Positions 55,016 through 64,000 of a DNA stretch of 64,000 nt are shown one piece after another. The DNA lies in the NCBI RefSeq assembly GCF_003665065.1, contig NZ_RCHR01000005.1, positions 124,001 through 188,000 on the forward strand, given 5' to 3'. A program made the translations under genes and the position numbers. The number at the start of each line of letters is the position of its first letter. Position 1 is the first letter of the stretch. A model generated the notes under the pieces. The model had not been told where the DNA came from. It worked only from the letters and a program-made list of their open reading frames with translations, and did not search any database. The DNA comes from Oceanobacillus piezotolerans (GTDB lineage: Bacteria > Bacillota > Bacilli > Bacillales > Amphibacillaceae).

Positions 55016-55348
55016 CACTCCTCCACTACGATAACAGTTCGACATAGTCGAGCTACCTATGTTCAGATAAAGGAAGTGCCTACTAAAACCGGTTTTCGCC
55101 AACGTCGGCATACCCCTAAAGGGGCATGTTTCCTTTATCTCATTGCGGTAGGAAAAGTTCGATTAAGAACGCCACATCACGTGGCAAATCTTTTCGATGG
55201 GACGAGTAATCGCAGTCCCAACGTCGAACCACCCCACGTCCTGTGGGGCGCAGTTTGTACGTTGCTACGACGCACAGGACGTGCTAGTACAGGCGTTGCG
55301 ACAGGACGTCGCGTTTTTAGCCTGTAAGGGCGCTTGCGCCTTTGTTCC
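55016..55348. repeat. Multi-hairpin GC-rich intergenic element
   Basis: About 330 bp, GC-richer than its surroundings, with several perfect hairpins. AGATAAAGGAA (55065-55075) pairs with TTCCTTTATCT (55130-55140) around an inner ACCGGT palindrome and CCCCTAAAGGGG; GCCAC / GTGGC and CCCCAC / GTGGGG (55232-55248) follow. The right end GGGCGCTTGCGCCTTTGTTC (55328-55347) stops directly at the MFS stop codon. The 83-codon frame across it is not credible as a gene. It may act as a terminator or as a mobile repeat. Confidence 0.7.
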
Positions 55349-56554
55349 TTAATGAGAATGGGAAGAAACGGAATGTTTATCAGCATATTCATAGCGATAC
55401 CAGGTAAACAGCATCAATAGGCCAGCTAATATCAGTAATGCACTTGTAAAGAAAAACACGGTAGAAAAACCATACAAGGCAGCAATTAATCCACCTAATG
55501 CTGGTCCAATGACATTACCGAGAAAGCGAAGGCTAGTATTATACCCAATTACTTCTCCTTGCATGGATAATGGTGCTTCCCCACGAATATAAGCAATACG
55601 CAGAGGAACGATTCCGCCAATAGTGACCCCCAAGAGGAAACGAATAATAATCAGTTGTGTGATATCCGTAACAAATGCTCCTGGCAAATAAATAATTCCA
55701 GAGGCGAATAATAGGACAATTAATATTTTTATATGTCCATGTGAATCTCCAAATTTCCCCCAGCTGCGGGACATTAATAAATTTCCTAATCCTGCAGCAG
55801 AGAAGGCGATACCTGCAAAAAAGGCGATATTCTGAGGTCCGTTAATCTCTTCTACAAATAAGGAAAGAATTGGCTGAATACTAAAGTGAGCTATCTGTAC
55901 TAAGGTCGATAATACTAGAACAACTAGTAAAACTGGCTTATGAAGGATATGAAGGATCACTTCCTTACTAGAATAGGATTGGTAATCACGCTTATCTTTA
56001 GACAGTGGCAGCTTCACTTCCTGAACAAATATGACAAGTAGAGCAGATACAAATATAGTTACAGAAACCCACTTGAATGTTGCGGCATAACTAAACGTAT
56101 CAGCTAATAAACCACCGAGCATTGGTCCAAGAAGAGAACCAGTTATATTCCCCGTTTGCAGCGTTCCAAGTACCCTCCCGGCGACTTCTTTAGGTGTCTG
56201 TGTTGAAATAAATGCCTGTGACATGGGAATAAAGCCTGTTACAATACCCATGAATAATCTTAATAGGAACAGCTGCCAGACATTTGTAGCAAATCCCATT
56301 AGAAATACAGAGATCCCTATACCAACAGCAGAGATGATAAGAATATACTTTTTCCCGTATTTGTCTCCAATTCTTCCCCAAATTGGTGCGAAAATAAAAG
56401 CCGTAACAAATGTCACAGCAAAAGTAAGACCTGACCAGGTTTGTACATAAGAATCGGTAAAGTTACCAAAAGAATGAATGTATAAAGATAGAAATGGAAT
56501 AACCATCGTCATGCTGCCAGCTACGAAAAAGTTAGCAAACCACATGATGGCCAC
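55349..56554 (-). CDS. MFS multidrug-type exporter
   Basis: A 401-residue transporter with twelve predicted helices. The loop motif APIWGRIGDKYGKKYILI, the helix 5 pattern GSLLGPMLGGLLAD and the second-half SRSWGKFGDSHGHIK place it with drug-proton antiporters such as B. subtilis YqjV and Staphylococcus relatives. The GTG at 56554 is the first canonical start in frame, but family members normally have a few residues before KRNVAIMWFANFF. The open frame continues upstream to an ATC at 56587-56585 with GAAGGG before it, giving SQSHSIVKRN, so a non-canonical start is possible. Confidence 0.85.
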   Translation of the reverse strand: MAIMWFANFFVAGSMTMVIPFLSLYIHSFGNFTDSYVQTWSGLTFAVTFVTAFIFAPIWGRIGDKYGKKYILIISAVGIGISVFLMGFATNVWQLFLLRLFMGIVTGFIPMSQAFISTQTPKEVAGRVLGTLQTGNITGSLLGPMLGGLLADTFSYAATFKWVSVTIFVSALLVIFVQEVKLPLSKDKRDYQSYSSKEVILHILHKPVLLVVLVLSTLVQIAHFSIQPILSLFVEEINGPQNIAFFAGIAFSAAGLGNLLMSRSWGKFGDSHGHIKILIVLLFASGIIYLPGAFVTDITQLIIIRFLLGVTIGGIVPLRIAYIRGEAPLSMQGEVIGYNTSLRFLGNVIGPALGGLIAALYGFSTVFFFTSALLILAGLLMLFTWYRYEYADKHSVSSHSH

Positions 56555-56860
56555 ATTTCTTTTTACAATGGAATGAGATTGACTGATTGTAACCCTTCTT
56601 TCTAAAATATTTCGCTACTCTAAATATACAGCATACGAAGGATTAATGAAAGTAACCTGCTCAACGATAAACGTGATAAAATAAAGATGAAACTACTCAA
56701 GCTTTTTCCTACCAGTTATAATAAAGAAGTACTAATCCTTGATAAAGTACAAGCAAAAATATTAATTTGAAACATTTCATATTATTAATACGTCTAATGA
56801 AGTAATGTGGATTTTTTCTGCATACTGAGTCTAGGCATTTGGAAAAGGAGACGAAAGAGA
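56555..56860. other. Divergent intergenic region
   Basis: Lies between the MFS gene and the DUF1002 gene. I see only the presumed MFS leader (see its start) and AAAAGGAG at 56844-56850, the ribosome binding site of the next gene. No gene, hairpin or convincing promoter pair. Confidence 0.5.
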
Positions 56861-57784
56861 ATGAAGAACTTTAGAAGAATTCTGTCCCTGCTTCTTGTGA
56901 TGGCATTAATGGTTGGGTTTGTCCTTCCCATTCACGCGACTACAGGAGCGACGAACACAGAAAGTATAAATGAAAAATTAGGACCAACCGTTGTTATTTA
57001 TGGGGAAACATTGTCTGAAGAGCAAAAAGACCAGGTTCGGGAGATGTTAGGTGTTACCAATCCGGAAGCGGTCGAAGAGTATGAAGTGCTAGGAGAAGAT
57101 GTTGCTACCTATATTAACGGAAACCCAGATGCAAATCTTTACTCTTCTGCTAAAATTACCCGTCAAGAAGAGGGAAATGGATTAACCATTAACATTGTAT
57201 CGCCTGATAATATTACAGAGGTATCAGAAGAAATGTATGCGAATGCTTTATTAACAGCAGGTGTAGAGAATGCAACGGTCGATGTTGCATCCCCGGTAAA
57301 GGTGAGTGGACATTCTGCATTAACTGGTATTTATAAAGCGTATGACGTTCAAGGGGAAGAGCTTGATAAAGAACGAATGGAGCTGGCGAATGAAGAATTG
57401 GATGTTGCCACGAGCTTAGCCGATAATGAAGGATTATCACAGGAGAAAGTATCCCAACTATTAACTGAAATTAAGCAAATGATTGCAGAGCAAAATCCGG
57501 CAACTAGAGAAGACGTCGAACAGATTGTAAGCGAGCAATTACAAAACCTGGAGATTACTTTAAGTGAAGCAGATAGACAAATGCTAATAGATTTATTTGA
57601 TAAGATGCGAAATTTGAATATTGACTTTGGCCAAGTTGCTAATCAGTTAGAAGATATTGCAAATCAGGTCGTTAATAAAGCAGAAGAGTTAGGACTGGAT
57701 CAGAATTTCTGGGAGAAGGTAGCGAATTTCTTCGCAGATATTTTTACGGCTATAGGTAACTTCTTAGGCGGATTGTTTAAATAG
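56861..57784 (+). CDS. Secreted DUF1002 family protein
   Basis: A 307-residue protein. The signal peptide (RRILSLLLVMALMVGFVLPIHA) is followed by a DUF1002 domain: LGPTVVIYGETLSEEQKDQV, then NITEVSEEMYANALLTAGV and SALTGIYKAYD. The C-terminal 110 residues are helical and heptad-rich. I take the ATG at 56861 with AAAGGAG 11 bases upstream; an earlier in-frame codon at 56807 has none. The family occurs in spore formers and other Firmicutes; its function is unknown. Confidence 0.83.
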   Translation: MKNFRRILSLLLVMALMVGFVLPIHATTGATNTESINEKLGPTVVIYGETLSEEQKDQVREMLGVTNPEAVEEYEVLGEDVATYINGNPDANLYSSAKITRQEEGNGLTINIVSPDNITEVSEEMYANALLTAGVENATVDVASPVKVSGHSALTGIYKAYDVQGEELDKERMELANEELDVATSLADNEGLSQEKVSQLLTEIKQMIAEQNPATREDVEQIVSEQLQNLEITLSEADRQMLIDLFDKMRNLNIDFGQVANQLEDIANQVVNKAEELGLDQNFWEKVANFFADIFTAIGNFLGGLFK

Positions 57785-57800
57785 ATGAAAAGAACACAAG

Positions 57801-57828
57801 GAGAGCCCATTGCGGGTTCTCTTTTTTT
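57801..57828 (+). terminator. Terminator of the DUF1002 gene
   Basis: GAGAGCCC / GGGTTCTC stem (one G-T pair), 5-base loop, seven T. Confidence 0.88.
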
Positions 57829-58207
57829 GCCCCACGTTAGGAAAGTAGCAAGGAAGTATTTATGTAGAAAAGGTGAGCGAATTCTAGTATCTCTGAACAA
57901 TATTGTACCTAGATGCGGATTTGACATAGCTTGAATTTTAATCCTTCCACGTATTTCAAAAGCTATTATTCCCTTTATTGCAACATTTTTTATAAGTTTC
58001 ACTAGTAATATTTTAGGTTAAAATATGAAAAAACAGCTTTTTTTGTAATAAAAGAGAATGTAAATAGGTAAAACATATCATCTTTGTAACAATTGTAATA
58101 AATATAGGAGATTTAGTAATCCTTGTAATAGATTCTTAATTGTCCTGTTACTGTATTCTCCAAAATCCTGTGATAGTATTATTCATAGTTTGAAGGAGGA
58201 ATACAAA
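57829..58207 (+). promoter_or_regulatory. Leader region of the LysM/3D gene with TGTAA repeats
   Basis: No gene is seen. TGTAA occurs five times in direct orientation, at 58044, 58059, 58085, 58094 and 58124, with a further AGTAAT at 58115. WalR boxes are two TGTWAH hexamers 11 bp apart. Here the closest pairs are 9 bp apart, so they do not fit well. In B. subtilis the related yocH gene is WalR-controlled. Confidence 0.4.
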
Positions 58208-59002
58208 ATGAAAAAGACAATAGCAGCTTTAATAGCTGGAATGTTTATCGCTGGTACACAGGCCGTTAGTGTTTCTGCCGAGTCCTACGAAGTTCAAGAT
58301 GGTGATAGTTTATGGAATATAGCTGAAGAAAATAATACAACCGTAGAAGAATTAATGAACATAAATGAATTAAAAGAAACAATGATTCACCCAAAACAAG
58401 TACTTTTACTGAACGGTACATACACCGTAAATTCTGGTGATACTCTTACTAGTATCGCTAAAGAAAATAACGTAAGTACTCAAGATTTGAAAGAATGGAA
58501 TAACCTTTCTTCAGATATAATTGTCATTGGACAAGCTTTATCCATTAAGGGCGCAGCAGAATCTGCAAATATGGAACAAACAGAACAGGTAGAAACGACT
58601 TCTGCAGAAGCAAATAATGAAGCAGCAGAAAGTGAAGCAGTAGAAACAACTTCTGCTCCAAAGGAAGAAGTAACTGAAAATAATCAAGCAGAAACAGACC
58701 AAGATGTTGAAGGTAAAACAATATCTGTAAGTGCAACAGCTTATACTGCAGACTGTGAAGGTTGTTCAGGTGTAACTTATACAGGTGTGGATTTAAATAA
58801 GAATCGTAATGCAAAAGTAATTGCAGTAGATCCAAATGTAATTCCTTTAGGATCTAAAGTATATGTAGAAGGTTATGGATATGCTACTGCGGCTGATATC
58901 GGCGGTGCTATTAAAGGAAACAAGATTGATTTACATGTCCCAACAACAAGCGAAGCAAAGCAATGGGGTGTGCGTACAGTGGATGTAACAATAGTAGAAT
59001 AA
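58208..59002 (+). CDS. Secreted LysM and 3D-domain cell wall protein (YocH-like)
   Basis: A 264-residue protein. Signal peptide (to about residue 26), two LysM domains binding peptidoglycan (EVQDGDSLWNIAEENNTTVEEL and YTVNSGDTLTSIAKENNVS), a Glu/Thr-rich linker, and a C-terminal 3D domain with its Asp residues in AADIGGAIKGNKIDLHV. The 3D domain is related to MltA-type lytic transglycosylases, so wall hydrolysis is likely. The ATG at 58208 has AAGGAGGA upstream. It resembles B. subtilis YocH, an autolysin controlled by the WalRK system. Confidence 0.9.
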   Translation: MKKTIAALIAGMFIAGTQAVSVSAESYEVQDGDSLWNIAEENNTTVEELMNINELKETMIHPKQVLLLNGTYTVNSGDTLTSIAKENNVSTQDLKEWNNLSSDIIVIGQALSIKGAAESANMEQTEQVETTSAEANNEAAESEAVETTSAPKEEVTENNQAETDQDVEGKTISVSATAYTADCEGCSGVTYTGVDLNKNRNAKVIAVDPNVIPLGSKVYVEGYGYATAADIGGAIKGNKIDLHVPTTSEAKQWGVRTVDVTIVE

Positions 59003-59006
59003 CGGA

Positions 59007-59040
59007 AAAAAAGGAAAGCACTTAGTTGCTTTCCTTTTTT
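59007..59040. terminator. Terminator between convergent genes
   Basis: AAAAAAGGAAAGCA / TGCTTTCCTTTTTT stem, 6-base loop. T runs exist on both strands, so it can serve the LysM/3D gene and the 43-codon reverse gene. Confidence 0.88.
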
Positions 59041-59043
59041 ATA

Positions 59044-59175
59044 TTAATAGTTTAATGGAGTAGAATAACCGTTCTCTTTTGTAATTGCTTCTGGTTCTTC
59101 GACATATTCTTTAACCCCAAAAACACCAATTGACAAAATCATCGCTGCAAACAGTATCACTAATACCTTTCTCAA
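59044..59175 (-). CDS. Small secreted or membrane peptide, 43 residues
   Basis: A TTG start behind GGAGGG at a spacing of 9 gives MRKVLVILFAAMILSIGVFGVK, a single hydrophobic helix after a basic start, then an acidic segment EYVEEPEAITKENG and the end STPLNY. It looks like a signal peptide or membrane anchor with a 20-residue outer tail. No family recognised. The ribosome binding site, the codon pattern and the terminator just after its stop support a real gene. Confidence 0.6.
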   Translation of the reverse strand: MRKVLVILFAAMILSIGVFGVKEYVEEPEAITKENGYSTPLNY

Positions 59176-59276
59176 TGCTTGATGCCCTCCAAAATTATGT
59201 CTCTCTACTAATAGTATAATAAAAATAATTCATATAGACTAGAGGGAATTAATTCTAATTACAAATAAAAAAAGAA

Positions 59277-59308
59277 ACGTGCTCTAATTTAATTAGAGCA
59301 CGTTTTTC
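59277..59308. terminator. Hairpin with T run downstream of the ABC-F gene
   Basis: ACGTGCTCTAATT / AATTAGAGCACGT, a 13-bp stem with almost no loop, followed by TTTTT on the forward strand. On the reverse strand it is followed by TTTCTTTTTTT, so it would end the reverse-strand ABC-F transcript. Confidence 0.75.
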
Positions 59309-59325
59309 ATAGTCTAGGAAATTAT

Positions 59326-59362
59326 TTTGTACGTTGCTAAACGGGCGCTTGCGCCTTTGTTC
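59326..59362. repeat. Short copy of the element at 55016-55348
   Basis: TTTGTACGTTGCTA (59326-59339) and GGGCGCTTGCGCCTTTGTTC (59343-59362) are identical to 55254-55267 and 55328-55347. The intervening 60 bp are missing. Like the long copy, it ends exactly at the stop codon of a reverse-strand gene. Confidence 0.75.
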
Positions 59363-60985
<1,623 letters not shown>

Positions 60986-61223
60986 TCAAGTATTTCCTCC
61001 AATAAATGAAATAGGTAATCAAAGTTAGCTTACGTTATTTAAGGAGTTACGTCAATGTAAAACCGTCATATATTATACAACAGGAATATATGGAAAAACA
61101 TTCCGTATCTTAACCGTACCTACTATTATTGTCTAAAATGCAAGAAAAGCATTGAAAAGCCTGGAAAAGCTTGTACAATGAGAATTAGTATCTATTTCAT
61201 CTTATTCGGGGGAAGGGAGCACG

Positions 61224-61763
61224 TTGAAAAAGAGAACGATTTATTTACTGTTTACAGATACAGGTACGTATTTGTCAAGGGCAATTCATTTTTATACAAA
61301 AGAAGCTTTAAACCATGTTTCCATCAGCTTTGATTCCAGGCTCGAAGAAGTATACAGCTTTGGCAGGAAAAATCCGCGGAATCCATTTATTGGTGGCTTT
61401 ATCAAGGAAGATGTTCAAAGCGCCTTCTTTAAAAAGGCCAATTGTGCTATCTATCGCTGTACGCTTACGGAGGAAGAATATGCTGTAATTTTTAATAATA
61501 TAAAAGCCATAGAAGCAAGAAAAAATGATTATCGATATAATTTTATTGGATTATTCGGTGTTCTATTGCAGATTCAAATTCATCGGAAATCAGCTTATTT
61601 TTGCTCTCAATTTGTTGCTACCGTTTTAAAGGATTTAAATGCCTTTCAGTTTAGTAAACCAATTTGTTTCATTACACCGAATGATATCCGTAAGCATGAA
61701 GAATTAGAATGTATCTATGCTGGGAAACTAGTAGATTATCAACCTGCAGATGATGTTGCATAA
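61224..61763 (+). CDS. Permuted papain-like (NlpC/P60-type) hydrolase
   Basis: A 179-residue protein of the YiiX/YebB-like permuted NlpC/P60 group. The His comes first (EALNHVSISFDSRLEEVYSFGRK) and the nucleophile Cys later (AYFCSQFVATVL). Such enzymes are thought to be amidases or acyltransferases acting on lipids or wall peptides; the substrate is unknown. No signal peptide, so it is cytoplasmic. The TTG start at 61224 has GGGGGAAGGGAG upstream. Single gene between convergent or divergent neighbours. Confidence 0.82.
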   Translation: MKKRTIYLLFTDTGTYLSRAIHFYTKEALNHVSISFDSRLEEVYSFGRKNPRNPFIGGFIKEDVQSAFFKKANCAIYRCTLTEEEYAVIFNNIKAIEARKNDYRYNFIGLFGVLLQIQIHRKSAYFCSQFVATVLKDLNAFQFSKPICFITPNDIRKHEELECIYAGKLVDYQPADDVA

Positions 61764-61766
61764 AAG

Positions 61767-61799
61767 AACCAATAAGAACCATCATTGTTCTTATTGGTT
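61767..61799. terminator. Bidirectional hairpin between convergent genes
   Basis: AACCAATAAGAAC / GTTCTTATTGGTT, a 13-bp perfect stem with a 7-base loop, between the papain-like gene and ypmS. T runs are short. Confidence 0.7.
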
Positions 61800-62454
61800 A
61801 ATCATTCTGGAGGCTGTCAATACCAAGAGTTTCATATGGAATATCAATTCGGAATGCCAGATTGTTTGCCTCTAGATCAATCCGCTCCACTGCGACCTTA
61901 AAGTTACTCTTCACATCCATATCCGTTACTGCCACATAAATCTCCTCATTTTTAGGATTTATGGTTACCCATTCTGGCATATCTAGGTATTTATCCATAT
62001 ATTCCATGATTTTTTGATTTGGCAATGCAAGCAATCCGACCGAAATTGACTTTTGCTTTAGAATAATATCCCCGTTCTCTAGTACAATAGGCTCCAGATG
62101 AATCGATAATGGGACGGTTGAAGAGAAGACGGGCAGTTCTCCCATTAAATGAACATCATCCTCTAAGGAAACACGATATTTATGTTTTGAGCTATCTAAT
62201 ACCTGCTCAATATAGGCGTTGATCAAATCATTCAAATTTTGCTTTGTTGTACGAACGATGAATGAAGAACTTTCGCCTTCTACGGGAGCGTGTTCAACAA
62301 TTGGTTTATTTTCCTGTACTGGCCAAAATATGAGACTTATAAGAATTAGAATGATTAGGATGTTTAATCCTAGTAAGCTATAAAAAAATACTTTCCATTT
62401 GCTTTTATCTTTTCTCATGTCTTTTCTAGTAGACATGTGATCAACTCTCTTCAT
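61798..62454 (-). CDS. ypmS: YpmS family membrane-anchored protein (DUF2140)
   Basis: A 218-residue protein with one N-terminal helix (VFFYSLLGLNILIILILISLIFW) and an extracytoplasmic DUF2140 domain (TKQNLNDLINAYIEQ, HLMGELPVFSSTVPLSIHLEP, LPEWVTINPKNEEIYV). It follows the SGNH hydrolase gene with a 14-bp overlap, the same order as ypmR-ypmS in B. subtilis. Function unknown; the pair probably acts together on envelope material. The ATG at 62454 is in the overlap; an ATG six codons later is an alternative. Confidence 0.88.
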   Translation of the reverse strand: MKRVDHMSTRKDMRKDKSKWKVFFYSLLGLNILIILILISLIFWPVQENKPIVEHAPVEGESSSFIVRTTKQNLNDLINAYIEQVLDSSKHKYRVSLEDDVHLMGELPVFSSTVPLSIHLEPIVLENGDIILKQKSISVGLLALPNQKIMEYMDKYLDMPEWVTINPKNEEIYVAVTDMDVKSNFKVAVERIDLEANNLAFRIDIPYETLGIDSLQND

Positions 62455-63343
62455 TTGTAATATACTCTAAAACCCTCCCGGCAATAAGATGATACCCATT
62501 GTAATTAGGATGGAAATTATCCTCAGCTAACAGGTTTACCTCCGATTCATGGAACAGATCGTCAGTAGGAATGTACGTAATGTTTTCATGTTGGTCCGCA
62601 AGCGTATTTGTAGTATCATTCCAAGCATCCGCAATCATTTGCAGCTCTTCAATATCCTGGAAATATCTTTCAAAAGGGTTATAGAAACCAATTAAGTAGA
62701 TTTGCGAATCTGGGTTTAACTCGTGCAGGCGGTTAATAATCTCTTCTAAATTTCTCTCGAAAACTTGGCGCTCTTCAACAAATTGCTTGATAGTTAAATT
62801 GGTTATATTTTCTTTAACAACTTGCATGATATCATTTGCCCCTATGGTAACGAGAATCATATCGGCTTTTGCTAAAGCAGAAACCATTTCTTCATCATTA
62901 TTCAATCGAGATAATAATTGGTCAGATCTCGAACCTCGTTTTCCAAAATTGCTAAATTCCGCAATGTCTCTATCCCAATTAATGGTTCGTTCAATAATAC
63001 CAACATAGCCACCGCGCTCTGTTTCATCTCCTACTCCTTGGGTTAAGGAATCTCCAATGGCAACTACTTGAGTTTCCTTTCGAAAGAATTGAAGGGTGTT
63101 CTGTATGGCTTCCGTAATTCGATCAGGGAGCTGGACTTGTTCATTTTCTGCTGGTTCACCTTCTGGTATTGGTTGGGGTTCATTCATTTGTATCTCCGTT
63201 TCATCCAACCCGTTTTCTTCTCTTTGTGATTCTTGGAGAGTAGGGTTGATTAATGTCGGTCTTGAAGATTCTTTTGGAATGAAAATAAATGCTGTTACTA
63301 ATCCAATAATCATAGCAGCAAGTAAGAAGTACCTTTTTTTCAT
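62441..63343 (-). CDS. ypmR: SGNH/GDSL hydrolase, YpmR-like
   Basis: A 300-residue extracytoplasmic esterase or lipase. Signal-anchor helix, a Glu/Pro-rich linker, then the SGNH blocks: VAIGDSLTQGVGD (Ser nucleophile), FGKRGSRSDQLL (Gly), VTIGANDIMQV (Asn), and DNFHPNYNGYHLIA (Asp and His). It is complete. The natural substrate is unknown; deacylation of wall polymers or lipids is possible. It heads a two-gene unit with ypmS. Confidence 0.9.
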   Translation of the reverse strand: MKKRYFLLAAMIIGLVTAFIFIPKESSRPTLINPTLQESQREENGLDETEIQMNEPQPIPEGEPAENEQVQLPDRITEAIQNTLQFFRKETQVVAIGDSLTQGVGDETERGGYVGIIERTINWDRDIAEFSNFGKRGSRSDQLLSRLNNDEEMVSALAKADMILVTIGANDIMQVVKENITNLTIKQFVEERQVFERNLEEIINRLHELNPDSQIYLIGFYNPFERYFQDIEELQMIADAWNDTTNTLADQHENITYIPTDDLFHESEVNLLAEDNFHPNYNGYHLIAGRVLEYITNEES

Positions 63344-63699
63344 CTTCTATTCACACCCATGCTATTTAGCGATGTTTTACTATATAATATGGCCATTCAT
63401 TTTATTTGTCCATGTAGAGCTATACTTCATATTTTACACAAAAAGGGAAAAGTTAAACTTTATCCTTTGTGAAAATGGAACGAAGGATGGTATTTAATAG
63501 AGGAATCATTTGTTACTGACACACAAATGTTAATCTGCACACTGAGAAGGATTAGACTAGAAAATCTTTGCTTCATGAATTTTTCCGAGTTATCGAATAG
63601 ATTGATGACGAAAAGCCAGAGACCGTGCCGATCTTTAAGAAACTAGTATTGCCAAGGATTCTAATTAACCTTATAATTTCAGATAGACTGAAGAAAAGG
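63344..63699. other. Intergenic region before an ABC exporter
   Basis: Divergent region. TATAAT-like sequences occur (63382, 63672), but no confident promoter pair. An AT-rich stretch is followed by about 150 bp (63540-63690) of ordinary composition without an open frame or a hairpin that I can see. Confidence 0.4.
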
Positions 63700-63711
63700 A
63701 TGGTGCAGCTA

Positions 63712-64000
63712 TTGATACGTCGTTTTTTCTCTTATTATAAACCGCATAAACGTTTATTTATTGTCGATTTTACTGCTGCAATAATCGTAGCGATTTTGGA
63801 ACTTGCATTTCCGCTTGCTGTCCAATGGTTTATCGATGATCTGCTGCGGGGGGATGATTGGAATATCATTGTAACAGTTGGTGTACTACTATTATTGGTT
63901 TATATTCTAAGTACATTTTTGCAATATGTCGTAACCTATCTAGGGCATAAACTTGGTGTCAATATTGAAACGGATATGAGGCAAGACTTGTTTAATCATG
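63712..64000 (+). CDS. ABC exporter, N-terminal part (cut by window end)
   Basis: The frame is open to the end of the window: LIRRFFSYYKPHKRLFIVDF, then hydrophobic helices (AAIIVAILELAFPLAVQWFIDD and TVGVLLLLVYILSTFLQYVV) and GVNIETDMRQDLFNH, the coupling-helix region of a B-family ABC exporter. The ATPase half must lie outside the window. The start is uncertain: TTG at 63712 has AAAAGG at good spacing, while ATG 63700 and GTG 63703 are in frame but crowd that site. Substrate unknown; multidrug or lipid export is typical. Confidence 0.8.
   Translation, partial: MIRRFFSYYKPHKRLFIVDFTAAIIVAILELAFPLAVQWFIDDLLRGDDWNIIVTVGVLLLLVYILSTFLQYVVTYLGHKLGVNIETDMRQDLFNH

Noticed and set aside
55076..55327. 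An 83-codon frame starting MPTKTGFRQRR
   Set aside because: It lies wholly inside the multi-hairpin repeat at 55016-55348. Composition and hairpins explain the open frame.
57700..58002. A 100-codon reverse frame between the DUF1002 and LysM genes
   Set aside because: It reads through the terminator and into the DUF1002 gene; no ribosome binding site or domain.

Overview
The window reads as chromosomal DNA of a low-GC Gram-positive bacterium of the family Bacillaceae, probably close to Oceanobacillus, Virgibacillus or Ornithinibacillus. The grounds are AT-rich sequence, strong AGGAGG-type ribosome binding sites, frequent GTG/TTG starts, many lipoproteins, genes with recognisable Bacillus subtilis counterparts (ypmR-ypmS, ykpA, yhaQ-yhaP, ywqA, a yocH-like gene, oppABCDF) and intergenic repeat elements of a kind I recognise from Bacillaceae. 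Genus-level placement is inference.

Layout. 1-5206: the end of a polysaccharide locus, with four tandem GT4 glycosyltransferases (the first cut by the window edge) and a polysaccharide pyruvyl transferase. 5207-5685: gene debris with a 33-bp repeat. 5686-17363: a lasso-peptide cluster of the paeninodin type. It has two cyclase/precursor pairs (C1-A1 and C2-A2), a precursor kinase, a PqqD-like recognition protein, a split leader peptidase, a nucleotidyltransferase, one dedicated exporter, a second ABC transporter in the C1-A1 transcription unit, and an orphan N-terminal cyclase domain. The two precursors are short and were found by reading the DNA. 17580-21236: metallophosphoesterase, an RlmN-type rRNA methyltransferase and a membrane diguanylate cyclase. 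21529-23506: a plasmid-type ParM/ParR segregation cassette with an upstream array of decamers in 10-bp phase that looks like its centromere. 23913-26779: a three-gene ABC importer. 26985-35058: mostly reverse-strand genes (glutamate dehydrogenase, cell-wall amidase, FMN reductase, EamA exporter, YhaQP-type ABC transporter) around one forward TIM-barrel gene. 35312-41158: DoxX, MFS, a small membrane protein and a SWIM/SNF2 helicase. 41281-51970: a regulator, two paralogous oligopeptide-binding lipoproteins and oppBCDF. 52142-54870: a cluster of DnaA-box sequences, a membrane protein, a lysozyme-like enzyme, RidA and an iron alcohol dehydrogenase. 55016-64000: MFS exporter, DUF1002 protein, LysM/3D cell-wall protein, a 43-residue peptide gene, an ABC-F protein, a papain-like peptidase, ypmS-ypmR, and the start of an ABC exporter.

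How parts work together. In the lasso cluster the kinase, recognition protein, peptidase and exporter exist once, so they probably serve both precursors, while each precursor has its own cyclase. Both precursors end in Ser, the residue phosphorylated in paeninodin. The opp operon has its own promoter, a good CodY-like box, and a hairpin between oppA and oppB that would favour excess binding protein.

Beyond genes, three intergenic stretches carry degenerate tandem repeats with a 20-21 bp period, each of a different sequence family. Several multi-hairpin repeat elements sit between genes, and two of them abut stop codons in the same way. No rRNA, tRNA, CRISPR array or insertion-sequence transposase was seen.
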